DNA of 64,000 bases from Candidatus Woesearchaeota archaeon. GTDB lineage: Archaea > Nanobdellota > Nanobdellia > Woesearchaeales > SM23-78. The DNA lies in NCBI GenBank assembly GCA_016935175.1, contig JAFGRK010000018.1:1-64000 (forward strand). Reading direction: 5' to 3'. The notes beneath the pieces are model-generated. The model was given only the letters and a program-made list of their open reading frames with translations. It was not told the DNA's origin and ran no database searches. Made by a program: the position numbers and the translations under genes. Of the stretch, positions 18,204 to 25,644 are shown in pieces (the stretch's first letter is position 1; each line of letters starts with the position of its first letter).

Positions 18204-19463
18204 GTGAATATTTTAGTGCTTAATTCAGGAAGCAGCTCTTTGAAGTACAAGTTCTTTGACATGGCTACAGAGAAAGCCTTGCTCTCAGGCCATATAGATG
18301 GCATAGGGCTTGAAAGGTGCCTTGTTAAGATGAGTATGGATGGTAGGAAAGAAGAGAGCAAAGCCCTGGTCAAGGACCATGTAGATGCAATAATTCTCGC
18401 CCTTAAGTCATTGAAAGACAAGCAAGTCATTGGCAGCTATGCAGACATCCATGCCATAGGCCACAGGGTGGTGCACGGGGGAGAAAAATACGAGCAGCCA
18501 ACATTGATTGACGAAAAGGTGATAAGGGCAATAAAGCAGTTGTTTGAGCTAGCGCCCCTTCACAACCCCCCTAATCTTGCAGGAATACTGGCTTGCAGGA
18601 AAATACTTCCCTCTGCCCCTCAAGTAGCTGTTTTTGACACAGCATTCCACCAGAGCATGCCTCCAGAAGCCTATCTTTATGGCTTGCCATATGAGCTTTA
18701 TGAGAAGCACAGGATAAGGAAGTATGGCTTCCACGGCACAAGCCACAAATACCTTTCTGAGCAGGCTGCTAAGCTGCTGGGCAAGAAAGAGGTAAAAGTA
18801 ATCACTTGCCACCTTGGGAATGGCTCATCCATCACAGCCATCAAGGACGGAAAGTCCATCAATACTTCCATGGGATTTACGCCAATGGATGGCTTGATAA
18901 TGGGCACAAGGACAGGAAGCATAGACCCTCAGATACCTGTCTTCCTGCTCAAGCATAAGCAGTATTCATTGGCAGATATGCAGGAAATATTCAACAAAAA
19001 ATCAGGGTTGTTTGGGATTTCAGGATTGACCCATGACGTTAGGGACTTGTGGAAAGCCAGTGTCAAGGGAAACTCAAGGGCTAAGCTGGCATTGTCATTG
19101 TTCTGCCACAGGGCAGCATTTTTCATTGGAGGGTATATTGCGCTCCTGGGAGGAATTGATGCTTTGGTGTTCTCAGCAGGCATAGGGGAGAATGCCTGGC
19201 ATATTAGGAGGCGAATATGCAAGTACCTTGAGCCGTTAGGCGTAGAGATTGATACAGGCCTTAACAGGAAGAACAATTCATTAATCATCTCCAAGCCTAG
19301 CTCTAAGGCAAAGATATTCGTCATCCCGACTAATGAGGAGCTTCAGATAGCCAGGGAGACAAAACAGCTGATTCTCGAGGCAAAGCCCTTGATCAAGGAT
19401 GCGAGGAGTTCTAGCAAGAGGCTTAAAGAGCTAATCAAGGAAAGAAATGAGGCTAAAAATTAG
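18204..19463 (+). CDS. ackA: Acetate kinase
   Basis: Makes ATP and acetate from acetyl phosphate and ADP. The ASKHA fold motifs are clear: NSGSSSLKYKFFD at the start, GHRVVHGG, FDTAFHQSMPP, YGFHGTSHKY, HLGNGSS, GTRTGSIDP and FSAGIGENA. Length 419 residues, with a basic C-terminal extension of about 20 residues beyond the usual 400. GTG 18204 starts the conserved N-terminus and follows AAGAGGTG at proper spacing; the ATG four bases earlier is out of frame. It forms an operon with pta. Confidence 0.96.
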   Translation: MNILVLNSGSSSLKYKFFDMATEKALLSGHIDGIGLERCLVKMSMDGRKEESKALVKDHVDAIILALKSLKDKQVIGSYADIHAIGHRVVHGGEKYEQPTLIDEKVIRAIKQLFELAPLHNPPNLAGILACRKILPSAPQVAVFDTAFHQSMPPEAYLYGLPYELYEKHRIRKYGFHGTSHKYLSEQAAKLLGKKEVKVITCHLGNGSSITAIKDGKSINTSMGFTPMDGLIMGTRTGSIDPQIPVFLLKHKQYSLADMQEIFNKKSGLFGISGLTHDVRDLWKASVKGNSRAKLALSLFCHRAAFFIGGYIALLGGIDALVFSAGIGENAWHIRRRICKYLEPLGVEIDTGLNRKNNSLIISKPSSKAKIFVIPTNEELQIARETKQLILEAKPLIKDARSSSKRLKELIKERNEAKN

Positions 19464-19493
19464 CCCTGGGTTGATATGTGGCTTAATATCTTT

Positions 19494-20420
19494 TTATGCT
19501 TTTCCACACCACTTCTTTAGCTGCTCCCACCTTAAGTCTATGTTATTCTGTATCTGCTCAACAATGTGGGCGTTCTCTGGCTTCATCAAGTGCCTGAACC
19601 TGCCTTGCAGCTTGAGCCACTCAATAATAGGCTTCTTGTTAATCCCAGGGTCATAGTTTAATATCCATGTGTCGTTCTCAATCTCAAACAAAGGCCAAAA
19701 GCAGGTGTCAACAGCCAGCTTGGCAAGCTTGATGCTCTGGCTAGAAGGGTATTTCCATCCCGGCACACAAGGAGAGAGCACATTGATGAATGCAGGGCCT
19801 TTGGCTGCAAAAGCCTTTTCAGACTTCCTTAATAAGTCCATGTAATTATGAGGGCTTGCCTGGGCAACATAAGGTATGTGGTGGGCTGCAACAACTGCAG
19901 TTAATTCTTTTTTGAACTGCTCTTTGCCTTTATGCGCTTTGCCGACAGCAGAAGTATTGGTCCATGCTCCGTAAGGCGTGCTGCTGCTTCTCTGTATTCC
20001 TGTGTTCATGTAGCCCTCATTATCGACGCATACATAGACAAAGTCATGTCCTCTCTCGAGTGCTCCTGAAAGTGATTGCAAGCCGATGTCATATGTGCCT
20101 CCATCTCCGCCAAAAGCCAGGAACTTGATTTCTTTGTTAATCTTGCCTGTCCTTTTCAAAGCCTTATAAGCTGCTTCAACTCCAGTGATGGTTGCTGCTG
20201 CGTTCTCAAAAGCATTATGTATCCAAGGAACTTTCCACGCAGTATAAGGGTAAATTGTTGTGCTGACTTCAAGGCAGCCAGTAGCATTAGACACGACTAT
20301 AGGGTCTTTTGTGCCTCTCATCACAGCTCTTGCTATTATTGGCAAGGCGCAGCCAGGGCAAAGCCTATGCCCAGATGCTAATCTTTCCCCGTCCAATGCT
20401 AGTTCACGTATGTTTGCCAT
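19494..20420 (-). CDS. porB: Pyruvate:ferredoxin oxidoreductase beta subunit
   Basis: Thiamine-diphosphate subunit of pyruvate:ferredoxin oxidoreductase, 308 residues. The ThDP motif is GGDGGTYDIGLQ...DNEGYMNTG, with Cys ligands for the proximal 4Fe-4S cluster in HRLCPGCA, the single ATGC Cys and a late CVPGW Cys. Last gene of the porG-porD-porA-porB operon. Its stop lies 30 nt from the end of the convergent ackA. A 2-oxoacid oxidoreductase for another substrate is possible, but the four-subunit layout beside pta-ackA favours pyruvate. Confidence 0.93.
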   Translation of the reverse strand: MANIRELALDGERLASGHRLCPGCALPIIARAVMRGTKDPIVVSNATGCLEVSTTIYPYTAWKVPWIHNAFENAAATITGVEAAYKALKRTGKINKEIKFLAFGGDGGTYDIGLQSLSGALERGHDFVYVCVDNEGYMNTGIQRSSSTPYGAWTNTSAVGKAHKGKEQFKKELTAVVAAHHIPYVAQASPHNYMDLLRKSEKAFAAKGPAFINVLSPCVPGWKYPSSQSIKLAKLAVDTCFWPLFEIENDTWILNYDPGINKKPIIEWLKLQGRFRHLMKPENAHIVEQIQNNIDLRWEQLKKWCGKA

Positions 20421-20433
20421 TTTAGTTTTTTTT

Positions 20434-20460
20434 AGGCTGTCCGCCGATTGAGGACCAATA
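20434..20460 (+). repeat. Inverted half copy of the porA/aspS leader element
   Basis: Reads CTGTCCGCCGATTGAGGACC on the plus strand. It matches the hairpin half (GTCC-loop-GAGGACCAA) of the element before porA, but in opposite orientation, so porA is flanked by an inverted pair of about 27 bp. Confidence 0.6.
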
Positions 20461-20469
20461 AATTTTTAG

Positions 20470-21660
20470 TTATTCTCTCACTCCTAAATACCTCACAAGC
20501 TCTCCAAGGTTTCCATTCTTAATTTCTTCAAGCTCTGCAAATACTTTCCTTATCTGCTCCAGGTCTAATTCCCTGCCTCCTAGGCCGTAAATGTAGTTGA
20601 TTAGTATTGGCTTGTCTTGTTTTTCTTGCTCGTGGAATGAGCTTCTGACCTCATGGAACAATGGCCCTCCTAGTGCTCCAAAGCTTGCAGCCCTGTCAAG
20701 CACAGCCACAACTTTAGCATGCTTTAGCTTTTCCACAACCTGCTCATTAAGCCAAGGCCTGAACACCCTCATCTTTAATAGTCCAACTTTCTCTCCTTTA
20801 GCTCTTAGCTCGTCAACAATCACTTTGGTGCTTCCTGCGCTGCTGTTAGAGCAGAAAATCACTTTCTCAGCATCATCAAGCATATATCCCTCAAAGAAAT
20901 CATACTCTTTGCCAACTATCTTGCCAAACTCATCAAAGACTTGCCTGATTACCTTCTTGCTGTGTTCCATGGCATCAATCTGCTGGCGCTTGTGCTCAAA
21001 ATAATAGTCAAAAAAGTCAAGAGGGCCATAAGTAACTGGCTTGTCAACATCAAGCAAAGGATAATGAGGCTTGTAAGCTCCTATGAATGCTTTTGCAGTG
21101 GCATCATCAATTATTTCCACTGTCTCAACGCAATGGCTTGTTATGAATCCGTCCTGACATACCATTACTGGCAAGAGCACATCAGGGTGCTCAGCAATCC
21201 TTACTGCCATGAGAGTGTTCTCATAGGCTTCTTCGCCAGTCTCTGAGTAGAGCTGTATCCATCCGCTGTCCCTGCATCCCATGCTGTCTGAATGGTCGCA
21301 GTGGATGTTGATCGGGCCGCTAAGAGCACGATTGACAACGTTCATGACAATAGGAAGCCTTGTGCCAGAGGCAATATAGACTATTTCCCACATCAAAGCC
21401 AAGCCATTAGCGCTTGTGGCGGTCATAGCCCTTGCGCCTGCTGCGCTTGCGCCAACGCACGCGCTCATAGCGCTATGCTCAGACTCAACAGTCACTAGCT
21501 CAGTATCAACCTCTCCGTCAGCAACAAACTGTGAGAAATTATGCATTATCTCAGTCTGCGGAGTAATAGGATAAGCAGCTACAACGTCAGGGTTCACCTG
21601 CTTCATAGCCTCTGCAGTACACTCTGCTCCTGTCATTGCGCGTTTTGTCTTGGTTACCAT
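20470..21660 (-). CDS. porA: Pyruvate:ferredoxin oxidoreductase alpha subunit
   Basis: A protein of about 396 residues. The AAYPITPQTEIM segment and ESEHSAMSACVGASAAGARAMTATS are classic signatures of the pyrimidine-binding half of the ThDP site in 2-oxoacid:ferredoxin oxidoreductases. SNSSAGSTK and the CoA-site-like C-terminal domain follow. The open frame extends to 21750, but ATG 21660 (MVTKTKRAMTG) fits the family start; the extra part is the leader element. Third gene of porGDAB. Confidence 0.94.
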   Translation of the reverse strand: MVTKTKRAMTGAECTAEAMKQVNPDVVAAYPITPQTEIMHNFSQFVADGEVDTELVTVESEHSAMSACVGASAAGARAMTATSANGLALMWEIVYIASGTRLPIVMNVVNRALSGPINIHCDHSDSMGCRDSGWIQLYSETGEEAYENTLMAVRIAEHPDVLLPVMVCQDGFITSHCVETVEIIDDATAKAFIGAYKPHYPLLDVDKPVTYGPLDFFDYYFEHKRQQIDAMEHSKKVIRQVFDEFGKIVGKEYDFFEGYMLDDAEKVIFCSNSSAGSTKVIVDELRAKGEKVGLLKMRVFRPWLNEQVVEKLKHAKVVAVLDRAASFGALGGPLFHEVRSSFHEQEKQDKPILINYIYGLGGRELDLEQIRKVFAELEEIKNGNLGELVRYLGVRE

Positions 21661-21667
21661 TTTTTTA

Positions 21668-21764
21668 TTTCCCCTGGAGGGCAAATAATCTCTTTCTTTT
21701 TTAAGTAATTTTTTTCCCTTAATCAAGCATGAACATGATTTGGTCCTCATTTGCCGGACAGGCT
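21668..21764 (-). repeat. Leader-like conserved element upstream of porA
   Basis: On the minus strand the spacer starts just after the porD stop with CCTGTCCGGC...GAGGACCAAATCAT, where GTCC/GGAC can form a hairpin. It continues through an A-rich middle of about 50 nt and ends ATTTGCCCTCCAGGGGAAA just before porA. The same two ends, with a different middle, occur before aspS (48326-48430). CAAAT near the 5' end can pair with ATTTG near the 3' end in both copies. It may be a cis-acting RNA leader or a repeat; no known riboswitch was recognised. Confidence 0.55.
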
Positions 21765-22178
21765 TCAGTCCTTGAACTCATTCTCCTCATGCATCTCTAT
21801 TGCCTTGAACGGGCATTCTGAGGCGCATATGCCGCAACCCTTGCAAAAGTCAAGGTTAAAGCCCCCGAAGTTGCCAAGGTTAGGCTTGTCGCTCACTCCC
21901 TTATGCCCCTTGTTAGGATCATTCACCCCGCCTACTTTTATGGCTGAGTCAGGGCAGAGCATCCAGCAAATCATGCAATTAGTGCATAGCTCTGGCTTAT
22001 GAACAGGCCTAAATGTCCTCCAGGCCCCTGTCTTGTAGCCTACGCTGTTGCCTGGCTCAAGGATTTTCCCTCCAATAGGTATATCTTTCCAGCCTTTCAG
22101 CTTTTTTTCCCCTTGCCCTTTAGCTTCTTGGCTTTTAGCTGCTTCTTCTTTTTTAGCCTCTTCACTTTCATTGCTCAT
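21765..22178 (-). CDS. porD: Pyruvate:ferredoxin oxidoreductase delta subunit (2[4Fe-4S] ferredoxin)
   Basis: A 137-residue ferredoxin-like subunit with two complete 4Fe-4S motifs, CTNCMICWMLCP and CKGCGICASECP, which carry electrons from PorAB to external ferredoxin. The N-terminal 45 residues are Lys/Glu-rich and longer than in typical PorD. ATG overlaps the porG stop by 4 nt (translational coupling). Confidence 0.95.
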   Translation of the reverse strand: MSNESEEAKKEEAAKSQEAKGQGEKKLKGWKDIPIGGKILEPGNSVGYKTGAWRTFRPVHKPELCTNCMICWMLCPDSAIKVGGVNDPNKGHKGVSDKPNLGNFGGFNLDFCKGCGICASECPFKAIEMHEENEFKD

Positions 22179-22747
22179 AGCTTTACCTCATTATAAGCCC
22201 TGACAAATGCATTGATGTTCTTGTCAGCTATGTCCTTGCCAAGGTCGTGAACAAAATGATCGTACAAATGCTTTTTTAGCTCTTCATAATCAACAATATT
22301 AGTGGCTTTCTCTATTGCTCCAAGCATTGCAGTGTTGGTTATGGGCTTTCCTAGCTCTTCCAGAGCTATCTTGACAGCATCCAATACCACAATCCTTCCT
22401 TTGAAGCCTGTGAGCTGCCTGACATCTTCAACTCCTTGGCTGGTGTTGGCTATCAATACCCCGTTCTGCTCATCCAAGCCTTCAGCTACACGTATGCTTT
22501 TCAAAAGCGTAGGGTCAAAAACCGCAACCAAGTCAGGGTTGGTGACTCCTGTGTGCAATAGGATTTTCTTGTCGCTTATGCGCGTGAAGGCTTTCATAGG
22601 GGCTCCTTGCCTTTCTGCGCCGTACTCAGGAAAGCTTTGCACATACTTGCCTGATTCCATGGCTGCCTCTGCAAGCACAGCAGCAGCAGTCTTGGCTCCC
22701 TGGCCACCTCTGCCGTGGAGCCTTATCTCAAAGATGTCCTTTGGCAT
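22175..22747 (-). CDS. porG: Pyruvate:ferredoxin oxidoreductase gamma subunit
   Basis: A 190-residue CoA-binding-type gamma subunit with the family opening RLHGRGGQGAKTAAAVLAEA and the loop SFPEYGAERQGAP. First gene of the operon. A CATATAAA box at 22771-22778 on the minus strand lies about 28 nt before the ATG and there is no ribosome binding site, so translation is probably leaderless. The operon is divergent from ppsA. Confidence 0.95.
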   Translation of the reverse strand: MPKDIFEIRLHGRGGQGAKTAAAVLAEAAMESGKYVQSFPEYGAERQGAPMKAFTRISDKKILLHTGVTNPDLVAVFDPTLLKSIRVAEGLDEQNGVLIANTSQGVEDVRQLTGFKGRIVVLDAVKIALEELGKPITNTAMLGAIEKATNIVDYEELKKHLYDHFVHDLGKDIADKNINAFVRAYNEVKL

Positions 22748-22770
22748 AGGAAAAAATAATGGCTTAATAC

Positions 22771-22778
22771 TTTATATG
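22771..22778 (-). promoter_or_regulatory. TATA box of porGDAB
   Basis: CATATAAA on the minus strand, about 28 nt from centre to the porG ATG. It shares the 167-nt intergenic region with the divergent ppsA promoter. Confidence 0.55.
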
Positions 22779-22828
22779 TTTTTCGCATAGAACTTCCATA
22801 TTTTCACATGGTTATGATTTTCAAAAGA

Positions 22829-22836
22829 TTTATATA
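22829..22836 (+). promoter_or_regulatory. TATA box of ppsA
   Basis: AAAAGATTTATATACTTT contains a strong BRE/TATA combination. The predicted start near 22862 leaves a leader of about 50 nt that carries the ribosome binding site AAGAGGTGAG. The same AAAAGATTTATATAC core precedes the pilus ATPase gene at 60.8 kb. Confidence 0.7.
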
Positions 22837-22914
22837 CTTTCAAGATTAAGGGCTTTTCATTAGAGAAAATCATATTTAATTGGTGAGATCCAGATAAAAA
22901 GAGGTGAGTATTGA

Positions 22915-25338
22915 GTGGTAGATAAGCATAATGCTTTTGTTCTGTGGTTTGACCAGATAGGCATTGATGATGTTAAATATGTTGGCGGCAAGAATGCCAG
23001 CCTTGGGGAGATGTACACCCACCTGACTCATCGGGGAGTGTCTGTGCCTAATGGTTTTGCAATAACTGCCAAGGCTTATTTCTACCTCCTGGAAAAAGCA
23101 GGAGTTATGAGTGAGATGAAAGAATTGTTGTCAGGGCTTAACACCAGGAACATCCAACAGCTGCAAAAGACAGGCCACAGGGTCAGGGAATTGATAAGGA
23201 CTGCAGAGATACCTCATGACTTGAGAAAGCAGATATACGAGGCTTACCGGGACCTTTGCGGGGCTTATAGCAAGGACCGCTCTGACATTGATGTGGCTGT
23301 GAGGAGCAGCGCAACAGCAGAGGATTTGCCTGATGCCAGCTTTGCAGGCCAGCAAGAGACTTACCTCAACATAAGGGGGGAGGAGCAATTGCTTGATGCC
23401 TGCAAAAAATGCTTTGCCAGCCTATTCACCAATAGGGCTATCAGCTACAGGCAGGACAAGGGATTTGACCATTTCAAGATAGGCCTCAGCATCGGGGTTC
23501 AGAAGATGGTTCGCTCTGACAAGGCATGCTCTGGGGTGATGTTCACCATTGACACAGAGACCGGTTTTAGGGATGTCATCATAATCAATGGCTCATACGG
23601 CTTAGGGGAGAACATTGTCCAAGGAGTGGTTAATCCTGATGAGTTCATGGTCTTCAAGCCCACGCTTAAGCATGGCTTCAAGTCTATCATCAACAAGAAG
23701 CTTGGCTCTAAAGAGATAAAGATGATTTATGATACTCATGGCAACAAGAGCACCCGCAACATACAGGTGCCTATTAATGAGAGGAAGAAATTTGTCCTCA
23801 CAGATGATGAGATTGCCACCCTAGCCCACTGGGGGTGCATAATAGAGGAGCATTATTCCAGGAAGGCAGACAAGCATAAGCCCATGGACATTGAATGGGC
23901 AAAGGATGGCGTGACCAAGCAATTATTCATTGTGCAGGCAAGGCCAGAGACCGTGCACTCACAAAAAGACATGACCAAGCTAATCAAGTACGTGCTAAAA
24001 GAGCAAGGCCCAATGATAATCAACGGCGAGTCAGTAGGCAATAGGATTGGCAGCGGAAGGGTAAGGGTCATAGAGAATGTTTCTAACATCAACAAGTTCA
24101 AGGAAGGAGAAGTCCTTGTGACTGACATGACAGACCCTGACTGGGAGCCTATAATGAAGATAGCCAGCGCCATTGTGACTAACAGGGGCGGCAGGACTTG
24201 CCATGCAGCCATCATCTCCCGTGAGCTAGGCATACCTTGCGTTGTTGGCACAGAAAAAGCCACAGAAGTAATCAAGGACAAGCAAGAAGTCACTGTTGAC
24301 TGCAGCCAAGGGGAAGAAGGGTTTATCTACCAAGGCTTGCTCAAGTTCGAGATAGAAGAGCTGGACATAGGCTCATTACCCACGACTAAGACCAAGATCA
24401 TGATGAACATAGCAGACCCATTGCAAGCCTTCAAGGAGAGCTTTATCCCTAATGACGGGGTGGGGTTGGCAAGGGAGGAGTTCATCATCAACTCAGAGAT
24501 CAAGATACACCCTCTCGCATTGCTGAAGTTCAGCAAGATAAAGGATGAGAAATTAAAGAACAAGATAAATATGCTTACTAACGGCTATGCTAACAAGGAA
24601 GACTTCTTCATCAACAGGCTGGCAAGAGGCATAGGAATGATAGCAGCCTCATTCTACCCTAAGCCAGTCATTGTCAGGATGAGCGACTTCAAGAGCAATG
24701 AGTACGCCAACCTGATAGGGGGGAAACTTTTTGAGCCAGTAGAAGATAACCCGATGATTGGCTGGAGGGGAGCCTCAAGGTACTACAGCGAGGACTATAG
24801 GGAAGCATTTGCGCTTGAATGCAGGGCAATACTCAAGGCAAGGGATGAGTTCGGTCTGAAGAACATAAAAGTGATGATACCCTTCTGTAGGACTATTGAT
24901 GAAGCCCAGAAAGTGATACAAGTCATGCACGAATCAGGCTTGAAGCAGAAAGAGCACGGTCTTGAGGTTTATGCCATGTGCGAGATACCTAGCAACGTCA
25001 TAATGGCAGAAGAGTTCCTTGACATTTTTGACGGCTTCTCAATAGGCAGCAATGACCTGACGCAATTGACACTAGGGTTGGACAGGGACTCTGAGCTGGT
25101 AAAAGACATCTATGATGAGAGGAATGAGGCAGTCAAGAAGCTAATAAGGCAAGTCATTGAGATTGCGAACAGGAAAGGCAAGTACATAGGCTTGTGCGGC
25201 CAGGCTCCGTCAGACTTCGAGGACTTTGCAGAGTTCCTGGTAGAGGCAGGCATCCACAGCATCAGCCTAAACCCAGACACAGTAATCAAGACCACACTCA
25301 AGATTGCTGAGAAGGAAAGCCAATTAGGGATAAGGTAA
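22915..25338 (+). CDS. ppsA: Phosphoenolpyruvate synthase
   Basis: Interconverts pyruvate + ATP and PEP + AMP + phosphate. 807 residues, the usual PpsA length. Visible are the N-terminal ATP-grasp part (GGKNASLGEM, VRSSATAEDLPDASFAGQQET), the swivelling phospho-His domain with catalytic H430 in GGRTCHAAIISRELGIP, and the PEP/pyruvate-binding C-terminal barrel with GSNDLTQLTLGLDR and catalytic C761 in LCGQAPS. GTG 22915 is correctly spaced after AAGAGGTGAG. Divergent from porGDAB, so it sits at the PEP-pyruvate node of the fermentation island; direction in the cell cannot be read from sequence. Confidence 0.96.
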   Translation: MVDKHNAFVLWFDQIGIDDVKYVGGKNASLGEMYTHLTHRGVSVPNGFAITAKAYFYLLEKAGVMSEMKELLSGLNTRNIQQLQKTGHRVRELIRTAEIPHDLRKQIYEAYRDLCGAYSKDRSDIDVAVRSSATAEDLPDASFAGQQETYLNIRGEEQLLDACKKCFASLFTNRAISYRQDKGFDHFKIGLSIGVQKMVRSDKACSGVMFTIDTETGFRDVIIINGSYGLGENIVQGVVNPDEFMVFKPTLKHGFKSIINKKLGSKEIKMIYDTHGNKSTRNIQVPINERKKFVLTDDEIATLAHWGCIIEEHYSRKADKHKPMDIEWAKDGVTKQLFIVQARPETVHSQKDMTKLIKYVLKEQGPMIINGESVGNRIGSGRVRVIENVSNINKFKEGEVLVTDMTDPDWEPIMKIASAIVTNRGGRTCHAAIISRELGIPCVVGTEKATEVIKDKQEVTVDCSQGEEGFIYQGLLKFEIEELDIGSLPTTKTKIMMNIADPLQAFKESFIPNDGVGLAREEFIINSEIKIHPLALLKFSKIKDEKLKNKINMLTNGYANKEDFFINRLARGIGMIAASFYPKPVIVRMSDFKSNEYANLIGGKLFEPVEDNPMIGWRGASRYYSEDYREAFALECRAILKARDEFGLKNIKVMIPFCRTIDEAQKVIQVMHESGLKQKEHGLEVYAMCEIPSNVIMAEEFLDIFDGFSIGSNDLTQLTLGLDRDSELVKDIYDERNEAVKKLIRQVIEIANRKGKYIGLCGQAPSDFEDFAEFLVEAGIHSISLNPDTVIKTTLKIAEKESQLGIR

Positions 25339-25388
25339 GAATTCTTTTTTTCAATAATTATTTAAATAACTTGAAAAACTGATAAGGC

Positions 25389-25601
25389 ATGCCTATAAAA
25401 ATAGATTATGAGAAATGCTGTTGGAAAGATAGCAAGTGCACTAGCTGCTGCTGCGGCGGAAAGACCTGCAATGGCTGCGTAGAAGCCTGCCCTACTGGAG
25501 CGATGACTCGCGGCAAAAAGGTTGAATATGACCAGTCATTATGCACTGATTGCCAAGCTTGCATAGCAGCCTGCAGCCATGAAGCTATTTCTTTAGCTTG
25601 A
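25389..25601 (+). CDS. Unusual Cys-rich 2[4Fe-4S] ferredoxin
   Basis: A 70-residue ferredoxin with 13 Cys. The second cluster motif is CTDCQACIAACS (C52, C55, C58, C62, with Ser in place of the usual Pro). The first uses CNGCVEACP (C27, C30, C34) and a Cys from the stretch CTSCCCGGK (17-25). C10/C11 and the CCC run are extra. It follows ppsA by 50 nt with its own TATA-like TATTTAAATA near 25361. It probably exchanges electrons with Por and the hydrogenase; the extra Cys could bind another metal or be structural. Confidence 0.88.
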   Translation: MPIKIDYEKCCWKDSKCTSCCCGGKTCNGCVEACPTGAMTRGKKVEYDQSLCTDCQACIAACSHEAISLA

Positions 25602-25644
25602 AGAAATATGATGAAGAAAAAATAAAAATTTTAAGCTAAACAAT

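Noticed and set aside
20941-21498. Frames on the plus strand opposite porA
   Set aside because: Antisense to conserved porA motifs, without promoter or ribosome binding site.
21661-21750. Extended porA start at 21750
   Set aside because: The extra 30 residues are unlike PorA N-termini and correspond to the leader element.
21668-21764. Known riboswitch upstream of porA
   Set aside because: Compared by eye with TPP, SAM, fluoride, cobalamin, purine and glycine consensus features; none fits.
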